Source of the DNA: Actinospica acidithermotolerans
GTDB taxonomy: Bacteria; Actinomycetota; Actinomycetes; Streptomycetales; Catenulisporaceae
NCBI RefSeq assembly: GCF_018139625.1
Contig: NZ_JAGSOH010000011.1
Coordinates: 31,670-95,669 of the forward strand
DNA length: 64,000 nt
Direction: 5' to 3'
Both the position numbers and the translations under genes were made by a program. A model generated the notes under the pieces. The model saw only the letters and a program-made list of their open reading frames with translations, ran no database searches and was not told the origin of the DNA. Below are positions 8,367 to 16,761 of this stretch, piece after piece (the stretch's first letter is position 1; each line of letters begins with the position of its first letter).

Positions 8367-8676
8367 TGATCGGGTTTCGTTGCGTGGGGGTGGCGAAGCT
8401 GTCGAGTCGCGGCGGGTGATCACGAAGGGTGTGTCCAGGCCGTATAAAGAAGCACGCCTCTGACCTGGACGTTCGCTACCGGCATCGACCTGGGCACCCT
8501 TCTGATTGCGCTCTCCGTGGAACTGACCGACCGCATCGTGCCTTCGATGGAATCCGCCCCGGACCGCCCCGGGCGCCCGCCGGAGGTCACCGATGCCGAC
8601 TCGTGTCTTCGTCCACGAGCCATCGGCCCGACCAGCACCAGCGACCGCGCCACCCCTAGGCAACGAAACCCGATCA
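8367..8676. mobile_element. MITE-like internally deleted IS982-family element, 310 bp
   Basis: 29-bp terminal inverted repeats at 8367-8395 and 8648-8676 match at 27 of 29 positions (both begin TGATCGGGTTTCGTTGC read inward). Between them, the plus-strand frame from about 8463 reads GIDLGTLLIALSVEL, later PGRPPEVTDAD. This matches the N terminus of IS982-type transposases (DLxTLLTALYVxxDD, GRPPxLTDAELVCLA). The catalytic core is absent. No clear target duplication is visible. It occupies nearly all of the 336-bp gap between two genes of the biosynthetic block. Confidence 0.65.
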
Positions 8677-8681
8677 ATCGT

Positions 8682-9443
8682 CTAGGCGCTGAGGTAGCCG
8701 CCGTCGACCACGAGGGTCGTTCCGGTCATGTAGTCCGAGGCCGCCGAGACGAGGAACGCCACCGGGCCGACCATGTCCGCCACCGATCCCCACCGCCCGA
8801 GCGGAATCCGGGCGAGGAACGGCGCGCTGAGCGCCTCGTCGGTGATGAGCTGGTCGGTCATCTCCGTGTGGATGTAGCCGGGGGCAACCGCGTTGACGGT
8901 GATGCCGAAGGGCCCGAGCTCGGCGGCGAGCGCCTTCGTCAGACCCGCGACCGCGTGCTTCGAGGCGGTGTAGGCGATGCAGCGCCGGCCGCCCGTGATC
9001 GAGGTCAGCGAGGAGATGTTGATGATCTTCGCGCGCGCGTCGCGGGCCTTGCAGTTCTGCGCCATGAACTGGGCCAGCTTAAAGACGGCACTGGCATTGA
9101 CATCAAGGACCTGGTTCCAGTCCTCCCAGGAGTAGTCCCACATCCACTCCCGGAGGTTGATCCCGGCGCAGTTGACGAGCACGTTCGGGCTGCCCCCGAG
9201 GGAGTCCTCCGCGAAGCGCCACAGCGCTTGCAGATCGTCTCGGACGATGCCCTCGAGGTCCATCCGGTACATCTTCGGGCCCGCGACGGTGTAGGTCCCG
9301 CTGGGCGCTTCGAGGCGGCTGTGGTACGTCGCCGCCACGGAGGCGCCCAGCTCGGCCAGGCCCCAGGCCAGTTCGGCGCCGATGCCGGATCCACCGCCGG
9401 TGACGATGATCCTGCTCGAGCGGATGTCGAACAACTCGCGCAC
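8682..9443 (-). CDS. SDR-family oxidoreductase (FabG/gluconate dehydrogenase-like)
   Basis: A 253-aa classical SDR: cofactor motif TGGGSGIG (residues 16-23), NCAG, catalytic Ser in INISSLTS, Tyr-x3-Lys in YTASKHAV, and the C-terminal VDGGYLSA usual for the family. A GTG start at 9443 lies 12 bp after the radical SAM stop, so the two are surely cotranscribed. The closest feel is gluconate 5-dehydrogenase or 3-oxoacyl reductase, reducing a ketone or oxidising a sugar-like alcohol. The actual substrate depends on the pathway. Confidence 0.88.
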   Translation of the reverse strand: MRELFDIRSSRIIVTGGGSGIGAELAWGLAELGASVAATYHSRLEAPSGTYTVAGPKMYRMDLEGIVRDDLQALWRFAEDSLGGSPNVLVNCAGINLREWMWDYSWEDWNQVLDVNASAVFKLAQFMAQNCKARDARAKIINISSLTSITGGRRCIAYTASKHAVAGLTKALAAELGPFGITVNAVAPGYIHTEMTDQLITDEALSAPFLARIPLGRWGSVADMVGPVAFLVSAASDYMTGTTLVVDGGYLSA

Positions 9444-9455
9444 GCGCTGCCCCCT

Positions 9456-10463
9456 TCAGGACGTCTGTATCCGTGCGAAGAAATCCTCGGAGCGGATCGC
9501 GAAGGATTCGGAGCCGAACCGCTTCAGGTACCCGGTGAAGATGTTCTCGACCTCGCTGCCGCTCATGTCCCTGGTCTCGTGCCCGTTCATGTTCGGGACG
9601 TTGCAGAAGCTGAGGTATCCCCCGGTCGAGAGCCGGAGCTGGTACAGGCCCTCCTGGCAGTAGAACGGGCACCCGTCGCACTCCGGCAGGCGCAGCGAGG
9701 TCGCGGCGCTCTTGGTGTAGGCGGTGAAGCCGTCGCGCGGGGACGTGCAGGACTCGATCGCAGCGCCGTACTCCTCGAAGAACCCGAACGTCGAGAACTC
9801 ACCCCCGAGGTTCGCGGCGACGATGGCCTGGACCTCCTTCGGGTCGACGTACTCTGAGAAGAAGTACTCCCGCGAGGCCGACTGATCCCGGTCGTAATAG
9901 TAGAGCAGCTCGAGGAACAGGATCTCCGGAATCCCGAATGACCGGCATGTCTCGATGGCGAGCGGGATCTCGTCGATCTTCGACCGCACCGCGACCGTGT
10001 TGACCCGGATCTTCAGGAACTCCTGCGCCATCCGCATGTTGTCCAGGACCTTGGGCAGGCGGTCCAGCCCCGTGCTCTCGGCGAAGCCCTCGCGGGTGAA
10101 GGAGGGGAGCGAGATCTTCAGGACGTTGAGTCCGGCCGAGGCCAGGTCGCGCACAAGGGCCGGACGCATGGTCACGCCGTTGGAGTTGATCTCCGGCACA
10201 GCGCCCAGTTCACGCACCTGCTCCACCAGCTTGGCGATGCCGCGGAAGAGCAGCGGCTCGCCGCCGGTGAACTGGACGTACTCTCCGCCGGTCGCCACGT
10301 AGGCCCTGAGCACCTTGAGCAGTTGCTCGCGCTCGAGGCTGGTGCCGAAGAGGTAATCCGGCTGGAAATTCTCCATCGCCTCCGGGGGACCACCGCAGAA
10401 CTGGCAATGGAGCTGGCACTTTTCCGTGATCGATACGCGTAGCTTGGGCAGCCTCTTGATCAT
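9456..10463 (-). CDS. MoaA-like radical SAM enzyme
   Basis: A 335-aa radical SAM protein. The CxxxCxxC cluster motif is at residues 16-23 (CQLHCQFC), with GGEP (FTGGEPLLF) near residue 67. The C terminus has further cysteines (ECDGCPFYC, then YLSFC) arranged like the second [4Fe-4S] site of MoaA with its C..C.....R.R....G.L..C pattern. Established family chemistry is 5'-deoxyadenosyl-radical rearrangement or dehydrogenation; the substrate here is unknown. MoaA itself is unlikely because the neighbours are not molybdopterin genes. ATG 10463 has AAGGGAG upstream, and an AT-rich leader with its own promoter precedes it. Confidence 0.88.
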   Translation of the reverse strand: MIKRLPKLRVSITEKCQLHCQFCGGPPEAMENFQPDYLFGTSLEREQLLKVLRAYVATGGEYVQFTGGEPLLFRGIAKLVEQVRELGAVPEINSNGVTMRPALVRDLASAGLNVLKISLPSFTREGFAESTGLDRLPKVLDNMRMAQEFLKIRVNTVAVRSKIDEIPLAIETCRSFGIPEILFLELLYYYDRDQSASREYFFSEYVDPKEVQAIVAANLGGEFSTFGFFEEYGAAIESCTSPRDGFTAYTKSAATSLRLPECDGCPFYCQEGLYQLRLSTGGYLSFCNVPNMNGHETRDMSGSEVENIFTGYLKRFGSESFAIRSEDFFARIQTS

Positions 10464-10490
10464 GTCAACGACTCCCTTCTGGTTTCATTG

Positions 10491-10518
10491 TGAATATGGA
10501 CTCTAACATGTGGTTCAA
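10491..10518 (-). promoter_or_regulatory. Possible sigma-70-type promoter before the radical SAM gene
   Basis: On the minus strand, TTGAAC (10518-10513), 16 nt, then TATTCA (10496-10491), 28 nt ahead of the ATG at 10463. The 254-bp gap 10464-10717 is clearly richer in A and T than the genes around it. It suggests a second transcription start for the radical SAM/SDR/dehydrogenase part of the block. Confidence 0.35.
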
Positions 10519-10717
10519 TGAGTGTCTACCCTGAATTGCGTAGACTCTGCAAGACGGGATCATCATTCGGGGTTCAGTGGGTTGATTTCTCGCCCGATCC
10601 GGTCCATGCATTCTTTTTTCGGGTAGGAGTGATCGTTGGGTGGCCGCCCGGCCTGGTTCTCGTGGATTTCCGGTTGTCTCGGCTGGACGTGATCGCGCTG
10701 GTCAGTTGGCCGGGCGG

Positions 10718-12142
10718 TCAGGCGAATACAGGAGTGGCGGCCGTGAGCAGTTTGTCGACCGGCTTTCTCACCAGCGCCAGATCCATTCTGTTGAACGCCG
10801 AGGAATACGCCCGGGCCGGTTCGCCAGCGAAGTAGCGCTCGAACAGGCTCTGCCGCCGGCCGAAGGACGAGCCGGTGAGTTCTCTGGCGATTGCGAACAA
10901 CTGCACCCGGCTGAGACCTCCGATCGTCGCGCCTTGAAAATAGTGCTCGATAGTTTCCAGGACCTCTTCCTCCGCGTCCTCGACGGACGGCGTGAGCATC
11001 AGGCCGCCCGCTGCGATCTCCTCCAGCATGGTGAGCGCGGTCGGATAGAAGTCGTTGAAGTAGCGGAGCCCGGCGCTGATGGACCGGGACTGCGGCCGGA
11101 CGGTGGGTCCGCTCGGCTCCGCGTGCGTGATCGCGGTGGTCAGACAGGCCTCGGTGACGTCGAGCCAGGTGCTGATCCGGCCGAGCTTCTCGGTGATGTT
11201 CGGATATCCGGTGATCCCGATGGCCTGAGCCACCGCCGTGCCGACGGCGAGCAGGAAGCGCCCCTTCACCAGCTGGCGCGTGAGCACCTGCTGTCCGACG
11301 TGCTCGAAGAATCCACACTCCGCCTTGAACTGGTTGCTCTTGTAGGGATCGGAGAAGATGAAGACCCGTTCCCAGGGAATCAGCACCCGGTCGAAGACCG
11401 CGACCGCGTCCATCTCATCGAACCGGCGGGCCAGTTGCCGGTCCGGGCCCGCGTACGAGCCGCGGCAGACGAACGAAAGGCCCTCGGTCCCGACCGGCAC
11501 CGAGAACCCCAGGCCGAGATCGTAGTCGTCCTCGCGCAGGATGCGCCCGGCGCCCATCACGAGCAGTTCGTCGGCGAGCGGGGCCGACGTCGCCATCATC
11601 CGGGCACCGCTCACCCGCACGCCGTTCGAGTTCTCCCCGATGTACTGCAGTGCGATGGGACGCTCGCGGGTGACGAGGTCGCCCAACTCGCGGGAGCGGT
11701 CCGTCTGCGGGTTGGTGAAGCTGTGCGTGACGAACAGGTTGCCGGACTTCACGTGCTCGTGGAACCTACGGACGTTGTCTGCGTATTCTCCGAACCAGTC
11801 GCTGTGCGCGTTCATCGCTGCCACCCACGTGTGCAGGTAGTCAGGACTTCGTCCGAGAAATCCGTAGGTGGCTTCCGCCAGAATCTCGTACGCACGGCCC
11901 CGTGCGCTCAGCGCGGCAGCGTCGACGGGTGGACGGAAGGCCGCGGGATAGCGCGTCGCCCCATCGTCGTACGCCAACTGCCCGGCCAGGTCCTCGCGCA
12001 GTTGCAGGTCGTACAGGGCACCGATCTCCAGCGCATTGCCCCGAAGGTGCTCGGAGCCGAGAACCCGGTCGACCAGCCGGCCGTTCAGCCAGATCCTCCG
12101 GTCGTCGTCGATGGCCGCGAAGTAGTCACGCGAATTCCTCAA
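10718..12142 (-). CDS. HpaB-type flavin-dependent monooxygenase (4-hydroxyphenylacetate 3-hydroxylase family)
   Basis: 474 aa, full length for the oxygenase component of two-component FADH2 monooxygenases. It begins RNSRDYFAAIDDDRRIWLNG, as usual for the family, has the central substrate/FAD-binding region with FDEMDAVAVFDRVLIPWERVF, and the C-terminal four-helix bundle. Relatives hydroxylate phenols or other aromatics and some open rings; they need a reductase (HpaC) that is not in this window. The start appears to be TTG 12142 behind GGAGGAG. It is separated by 44 bp from the phosphoribosyltransferase gene upstream in the operon. Confidence 0.85.
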   Translation of the reverse strand: MRNSRDYFAAIDDDRRIWLNGRLVDRVLGSEHLRGNALEIGALYDLQLREDLAGQLAYDDGATRYPAAFRPPVDAAALSARGRAYEILAEATYGFLGRSPDYLHTWVAAMNAHSDWFGEYADNVRRFHEHVKSGNLFVTHSFTNPQTDRSRELGDLVTRERPIALQYIGENSNGVRVSGARMMATSAPLADELLVMGAGRILREDDYDLGLGFSVPVGTEGLSFVCRGSYAGPDRQLARRFDEMDAVAVFDRVLIPWERVFIFSDPYKSNQFKAECGFFEHVGQQVLTRQLVKGRFLLAVGTAVAQAIGITGYPNITEKLGRISTWLDVTEACLTTAITHAEPSGPTVRPQSRSISAGLRYFNDFYPTALTMLEEIAAGGLMLTPSVEDAEEEVLETIEHYFQGATIGGLSRVQLFAIARELTGSSFGRRQSLFERYFAGEPARAYSSAFNRMDLALVRKPVDKLLTAATPVFA

Positions 12143-12186
12143 TGCTCCTCCGTTCCGTCCTCAGCGGACAGGCTGATATGTGCGCG

Positions 12187-12906
12187 TCACAGCACTCGCC
12201 ACCCGCTCGTCGCGTCGACATCGTCGCGAATGCCGAGGAGCCCGGCCAGATCGTCGCCGAAGAACGGCGCCAGCAGATCGGTCCGGCTCAGGAAAGGCCG
12301 GCCGCCCAGCGTTCCGAAGAGCAGGTCCCAGAGGAAGATCGCCGTCCCCTCCGTGACGGGCGCGTAGTCGGCGACGATCTGGGAGACGACCTGTGCCTGG
12401 GGGCATGCGGTCTTTACGAAGTTGATCGCCTCTCTCGTGGCGAGAACCGTCCTGACCGACACCGGGCCACGCCAGGACGCGGGCGGCAGGGAGGAGAGGA
12501 CTGACACCGCCGTCTTGCCCGAGAACATGATGTCGTCGAGCACTGTGAGCGGCCCGCCGGCGAGCGGCAGAACCTGAAGGTCTTCCTCAACCTCCACGGC
12601 GGCCGTCTCGCCGTGGGTACCGTGTCTTCGCTTCGGATGAACGGCGATGACCGCGCAGTCGCGACTCGCGTGCGCGAAACGCGCCGCGAGGATCCGCGGG
12701 CGCGTGCCGACGACCAGCGCGGTGGCGCAGGCGCCGTGGGCGGTGGCTTCCCAGAGGCTCCGGAATCCGGCGAAGTCGATGTAGCTCACCTGTGCCGGAG
12801 CCGTTCGCGTGAGGCTGTCTATGCGGTGGCGGAGCGACCTCTCCATGCCCGCCATGTCGTCGCAGACGCCGAACAGCGGAAGGTCGTCGATGAGGTGCAG
12901 CTTCAT
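12187..12906 (-). CDS. PRPP-binding phosphoribosyltransferase-like protein
   Basis: A 239-aa protein whose strongest feature is VLDDIMFSGKTAVSVL (about residues 137-152), an excellent type I phosphoribosyltransferase PRPP loop (four hydrophobics, two acidics, then GxT). Upstream, CAVIAVHPKRRHG could be the flexible hood region. The start ATG 12906 overlaps the cupin stop (ATGA), so the pair is translationally coupled. Type I members attach ribose 5-phosphate to a base or are regulatory. In a biosynthetic operon, either N-ribosylation of an intermediate or salvage is possible. I do not recognise a characterised orthologue. Confidence 0.7.
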   Translation of the reverse strand: MKLHLIDDLPLFGVCDDMAGMERSLRHRIDSLTRTAPAQVSYIDFAGFRSLWEATAHGACATALVVGTRPRILAARFAHASRDCAVIAVHPKRRHGTHGETAAVEVEEDLQVLPLAGGPLTVLDDIMFSGKTAVSVLSSLPPASWRGPVSVRTVLATREAINFVKTACPQAQVVSQIVADYAPVTEGTAIFLWDLLFGTLGGRPFLSRTDLLAPFFGDDLAGLLGIRDDVDATSGWRVL

Positions 12907-13256
12907 CGCGGCGCCTCGATGTCGAAGGCCTCGACCAGCACGATCCGATCCGTCTGGAGGAGGGACTGCGGCCAGTGCCAGTGCCGCAGTTCCAGCGCGT
13001 CCCTTTGGCACCGGAAGGCGTGTTCGCAGTTGGGCGACATGATGAACAGGTCGCCTGGATTGAGTTCCACCGCCTGCCCGGCCAGCGAGGCCAGGCCGGT
13101 GCCCGCCGCCACGAAGGTGATCTGTCCCATGATCCGGTGCACGACGAGGGGATGCGGGCTGTCGGTCGTCAGCACCTGGGGCGGCTCGCCCAATGCGTCC
13201 AACATCGCGGTCAGGACGGGTCGCATCTCATCGCTGACCTTCAGTGCTTGAAACAT
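12903..13256 (-). CDS. Cupin-domain protein
   Basis: A 117-aa single-domain cupin: a beta-barrel with motif-1-like HPLVVHRIMGQITFVAAG and motif 2 around NPGDLFIMSPNCEHAF. Metal-ligand histidines are sparse, so it may be a binding or isomerase-type cupin rather than a dioxygenase. It is similar to the N-terminal sensor of AraC regulators, but no HTH follows. It lies 3 bp after the SDR stop and overlaps the phosphoribosyltransferase start by 4 bp. Confidence 0.7.
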   Translation of the reverse strand: MFQALKVSDEMRPVLTAMLDALGEPPQVLTTDSPHPLVVHRIMGQITFVAAGTGLASLAGQAVELNPGDLFIMSPNCEHAFRCQRDALELRHWHWPQSLLQTDRIVLVEAFDIEAPR

Positions 13257-13259
13257 GCT

Positions 13260-13997
13260 CTATCCCATCGTCAGGGTTCCGCAGACGTTGATGGCCTGGC
13301 CGTTGACCGCGCGCCCGGCCAGGGCGAGCCAGCGGATGACGTCGGCGACCTCGTCGGGCTCCAACAGGCGCCCGAGCCCGGTCCGACGGGCCATCGCGGC
13401 CTGGTATTCATCCGGACGCAGACCGTGCAGCCGCGAGATCTCGCGGCGCCCGTCGTCCGCCCCGGCGGTGTCCACCGCCCCCGGGCACACGCAGTTCGCC
13501 CGCACCCCGAACGGACCGACCTCCGCGGCCAGACTCTGGGTGTAGGCGATCAGACCGGCGTTCGCGGCGCTATAGGCGGGCAGGTAGGCGACGCCCGGTT
13601 TCGCAGCGGTTGACGACACGTTCACGATGGAGCCCTGACCTGCCGCGCGCATCGGCTCGACGACGACGCGCGTGAGCATCATCGGAGCGACGAGGTTCAA
13701 CGTGAGGTCGTGCTGGATGTGGTCGGGCGTGATCGCGATGGCCGTCGCTGGCTGGGCTCCCCCGGCGTTGTTGACCAGCACCTCCGGCGTGACCCCGCGC
13801 GACGTCAGGTACTCGGCCAGCTCCTGGCACGCGGCCGCCACCGTCGACCCCTCGGCGAGGTCCGCCTTGATGAACATCGCGCAGTGCTGAGGCCGGGTCA
13901 ACCCGAGCACGATGCAGTCGTGGCTGTCGGAGAATCGGCGCAGCACCGCCGCGCCGATCCCGCGAGAGGCCCCTGTGATGATCGCTGTCGGCCTCAT
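13260..13997 (-). CDS. SDR-family protein with catalytic lysine replaced
   Basis: A 245-aa classical SDR by fold: TGASRGIG (residues 8-15), VNNAGG, catalytic Ser in NVSSTA, and the usual C-terminal GQAINVCGTLTMG. The active-site motif reads YSAAN where YxxxK is expected, so the proton-relay lysine is Asn. The codon AAC reads directly from 13559-13570 on the minus strand. It may be a non-canonical reductase, a dehydratase/isomerase, or a structural partner of the TPP enzyme encoded 3 bp upstream. Confidence 0.85.
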   Translation of the reverse strand: MRPTAIITGASRGIGAAVLRRFSDSHDCIVLGLTRPQHCAMFIKADLAEGSTVAAACQELAEYLTSRGVTPEVLVNNAGGAQPATAIAITPDHIQHDLTLNLVAPMMLTRVVVEPMRAAGQGSIVNVSSTAAKPGVAYLPAYSAANAGLIAYTQSLAAEVGPFGVRANCVCPGAVDTAGADDGRREISRLHGLRPDEYQAAMARRTGLGRLLEPDEVADVIRWLALAGRAVNGQAINVCGTLTMG

Positions 13998-14000
13998 GCG

Positions 14001-15710
14001 TCAGTCTTCGATCCAGCCGCGCAGGCATGCCGGCACCTCGTCCGGATGACAGAGCACCTCTACGCCGACCGTTCCGCGCGTCGCCAGCGCGGCCGCCAGC
14101 ACCTCGTCGACCTGGTCGGCGTGGTCGATACGGAAGGTGCGAAGCCCCATCGCGCTCATCCACTGGGCGAAGTCGATGCTGGGGATGTCGGTTCCCATGG
14201 GTTCGCGATCGAAGTCCAACCGCTGGCCGAGGCGGACGCGGCCGTGGCTGCGGTTGTTGAAGACGACGACGAGGAGGTTGAGTTCGTGCTCGGCGGCGAC
14301 GGTCAGTTCGGCGCCGTGCATGAGCATGGAGCCGTCCCCGGTGACGCAGACTGTGAGCGGCCCTCGCCCTGCGGCGCCTTCCTGACCGGCCGCCATGGCC
14401 ATGCCGACCGACGCGCCGATCGCCCAGCCCATGGCGCCCACGCCGCAGTTGAGCTGTACTCCACCGGTTCGGCCGGCGCGGCACAGCGAGATCGTGTCGA
14501 GCCAGTGGTTGCCGGCGTCCGGGATGACCACGGCGTCCGGAGGCAGCATCCGGCTCAGCCGGGAAATCGTGCCGGCCACGGACGGCATCCCGTGCGACTC
14601 GGGCTTCTGACGCAGCGCTGCTCGCTCGGCGCGCTTCTGGAAGGCCGACACAAGCTCGGCTGCGGAGCAATCCGGCTCTGCGGCGGTGTCGGTACCGCCT
14701 GCGGCTATGGCCGACGTCAGCGCCGACACGGCTTCCCGCGCGTCTCCGACGATGCCGATATCGGCCCGCATCCGGAAGCCGACCTGCTCGGCGGAGATGT
14801 CGATGCGAATCGTCGCGGCGTTCTCGAGGACCGCTGCCAGCGGGTTCGCGTAGTAGCGCGACAGGCTGGCGCCGACGACAAGGACGACGTCCGGCTGGTA
14901 GGACGACACCGCTTGGGCGATGTCAGACCGTTGACCCGGACCGAAGTGGCCGAGCAGCATGGGGTGATCGCGAGGCAGGCAGGACACTGCCTTCGTCGAC
15001 GTCACGACGACCGCTCCCAACTGCGTGGACAGTCGAGCGATCTCCGGTTGCGCGCGGGCGAGCATGCTGCCCCAGCCGGCGAGAATCAGCGGGCGGCGCG
15101 CTGAGCGAAGCAGTTCCGCCGCAGCGAGGACGCATGGCGCGGCCGGCACGTCGCCGACGGTCGGCGGGGAGGCCGACCGCGACGGCGGAACCGGGATGTC
15201 GAGCTGCTGCTGGTCCAGGGGGATGCTCAGGTGCACGGGGCCCCGGCGTCCGCTGAGCGCCAACGTGATCGCGGTGTCGATCATGAACGCGGCGTTCTCC
15301 GGGGCGACGATCTCCAGCGCGGTCTTGGTGATGGGCGCGAGCAGGGCGGCCGGGGAGGCCGATCGGTCCAGCAGGAAAGACTCCTGGAACACTCCGCGGC
15401 CGAAGGTCGTGGGCGAGCCCTGGCCCGAGATGACCAGCATGGGCACGGAATCCTGATAGGCCGATGCCACGCCGGTCGCCGTATTGGTGACGCCGGGGCC
15501 GGACGTCGTCAGGACGACGCCGAGGTTTCCGGTCGCACGGGCGTAACCGTCGGCCATGAACGCGGCGCCGCCCTCGTGGCGGGCCAGGATGATCTGGGGA
15601 TCTTTCCGGAACGCGTGCCATACCGGCATCACGAAGTAGCCCGGCACGCCGAAGGCCCGGGTCACCCCCGCAGCGGCCAATTGCTGGTGCAGATAGCCCG
15701 TCAATATCAC
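14001..15710 (-). CDS. Acetolactate-synthase-like thiamine diphosphate enzyme
   Basis: A 569-aa three-domain TPP enzyme: N-terminal PYR domain with the catalytic Glu in ILARHEGGAAF (about residue 46), central domain (PLILAGWGSML), and C-terminal PP domain with GDGSMLMHG and NN (FNNRS) forming the Mg-TPP motif near residues 450-480. Relatives include acetolactate synthase, benzoylformate decarboxylase and sulfoacetaldehyde acetyltransferase. In this operon, decarboxylation of a 2-oxo acid or C-C ligation is expected. A GTG start at 15710 lies 4 bp after the aminotransferase stop. No regulatory IlvH-like subunit is nearby, which speaks against isoleucine/valine biosynthesis. Confidence 0.88.
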   Translation of the reverse strand: MILTGYLHQQLAAAGVTRAFGVPGYFVMPVWHAFRKDPQIILARHEGGAAFMADGYARATGNLGVVLTTSGPGVTNTATGVASAYQDSVPMLVISGQGSPTTFGRGVFQESFLLDRSASPAALLAPITKTALEIVAPENAAFMIDTAITLALSGRRGPVHLSIPLDQQQLDIPVPPSRSASPPTVGDVPAAPCVLAAAELLRSARRPLILAGWGSMLARAQPEIARLSTQLGAVVVTSTKAVSCLPRDHPMLLGHFGPGQRSDIAQAVSSYQPDVVLVVGASLSRYYANPLAAVLENAATIRIDISAEQVGFRMRADIGIVGDAREAVSALTSAIAAGGTDTAAEPDCSAAELVSAFQKRAERAALRQKPESHGMPSVAGTISRLSRMLPPDAVVIPDAGNHWLDTISLCRAGRTGGVQLNCGVGAMGWAIGASVGMAMAAGQEGAAGRGPLTVCVTGDGSMLMHGAELTVAAEHELNLLVVVFNNRSHGRVRLGQRLDFDREPMGTDIPSIDFAQWMSAMGLRTFRIDHADQVDEVLAAALATRGTVGVEVLCHPDEVPACLRGWIED

Positions 15711-15714
15711 GTGC

Positions 15715-16761
15715 TCACCCCGTTTCCAGTTCCTGCGCGACCTTTTCCAGCGCCGTCCGGATGCTGTCCATCTCGTCCGCGTGTCCGGCGCTGATGCGCA
15801 CGTGGTCCGGCCACCCCATGTCGGTGAGATCGCGGACGAGCACGCCGTGAACGGCCAGCCTCTCGCTGACGACGTGGGCCGGCCAGGGCAGCTTGACCAG
15901 CGTGAAGTTGGTAACCGACGGATTCACCTCGGCCCATGGCTGGGTCGTCAGCCATGCCTCGAAGCTGCGGACGGCTGTGCGAGTGTGCCCGCGGACGACG
16001 TCGGTGAACTCGGCGTCGGCCAGACTCGCCTCGGCTGCGGCCAGCGCTACCCGGTTGACGTTGAAGACCAGCACATCCTTGAGGCGCCGCATCCGCTCGC
16101 AGATGTCGGGCCGCGTCATCGCGTAGCCGCAGCGCAGGCCGGCGAGACCGTGGATCTTGGAGAAGGTGCGCAGGACGATCACCGGCAGGCCGGCCCGCAC
16201 GTGCGTTATCGCCGACGTGGCTTCGTCCGGATCCGTGAATTCGATGTATGCCTCGTCGATGACGAGAACAGCGCCGCGCTGGTGCGCGACCCGGGCCAGA
16301 TACTCGATCTCGGCCGGATCCAGCGCAACGCCCGTCGGATTATGCGGATTACATATGTAGACGACGCTCCGAGAGCGCATCGCACTCGCGCTGGCCTCGG
16401 TGTCCATCCTCAGATCCCGTAACGGAAGAATGATCGGGGATTGCCTGGCCGCGCGGACGGCGTTCACGTGTCCGGGATATGTTCGGTCGCCGACAATTGC
16501 CCCGGCGGACGGATCGACCAAAGCCAGAGCCGAAATCAACAGGAGTTCATCGATGCCGTTTCCGACGATCACGTGATTCGGCGTCAGATTCTCGCGTCCG
16601 GCGATAGCGGCCACAAGCCGCGCCGCCGCGGCATCGGGGTAGCGATTGAGTCTGTCGGCCTCGTCGAGCGCCGCCTGCCGGGCCCGGGGGCTGCAGCCGA
16701 ACCCGCTCTCGCTCAGGTTGAGCCGCGCGATCGGGTCGCTGGGTGAAGCTATGACCTGCAT
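15715..16761 (-). CDS. HisC-like PLP aminotransferase
   Basis: A 348-aa class I/II aminotransferase of the histidinol-phosphate type. It starts near PIARLNLSESG, has NPHNPTG at about residue 150, Asp-Glu-Ala-Tyr in VIDEAYIEF, and the PLP Lys in RTFSKIHGLAGLR (about residue 208). I chose ATG 16761 because homology begins there. A TTG at 16815 is in frame, but its Shine-Dalgarno would be in contact with the codon. The strong GGAGGA at 16816-16821 instead serves a 20-codon leader ORF that overlaps this start. It is the first enzyme gene of the operon and likely acts on an oxo or amino acid intermediate. Confidence 0.88.
   Translation of the reverse strand: MQVIASPSDPIARLNLSESGFGCSPRARQAALDEADRLNRYPDAAAARLVAAIAGRENLTPNHVIVGNGIDELLLISALALVDPSAGAIVGDRTYPGHVNAVRAARQSPIILPLRDLRMDTEASASAMRSRSVVYICNPHNPTGVALDPAEIEYLARVAHQRGAVLVIDEAYIEFTDPDEATSAITHVRAGLPVIVLRTFSKIHGLAGLRCGYAMTRPDICERMRRLKDVLVFNVNRVALAAAEASLADAEFTDVVRGHTRTAVRSFEAWLTTQPWAEVNPSVTNFTLVKLPWPAHVVSERLAVHGVLVRDLTDMGWPDHVRISAGHADEMDSIRTALEKVAQELETG

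Noticed and set aside
10563..10607. 14-codon peptide MDRIGREINPLNPE as a firm gene
   Set aside because: Weak ribosome site and no partner evidence; mentioned only as part of the leader observation.
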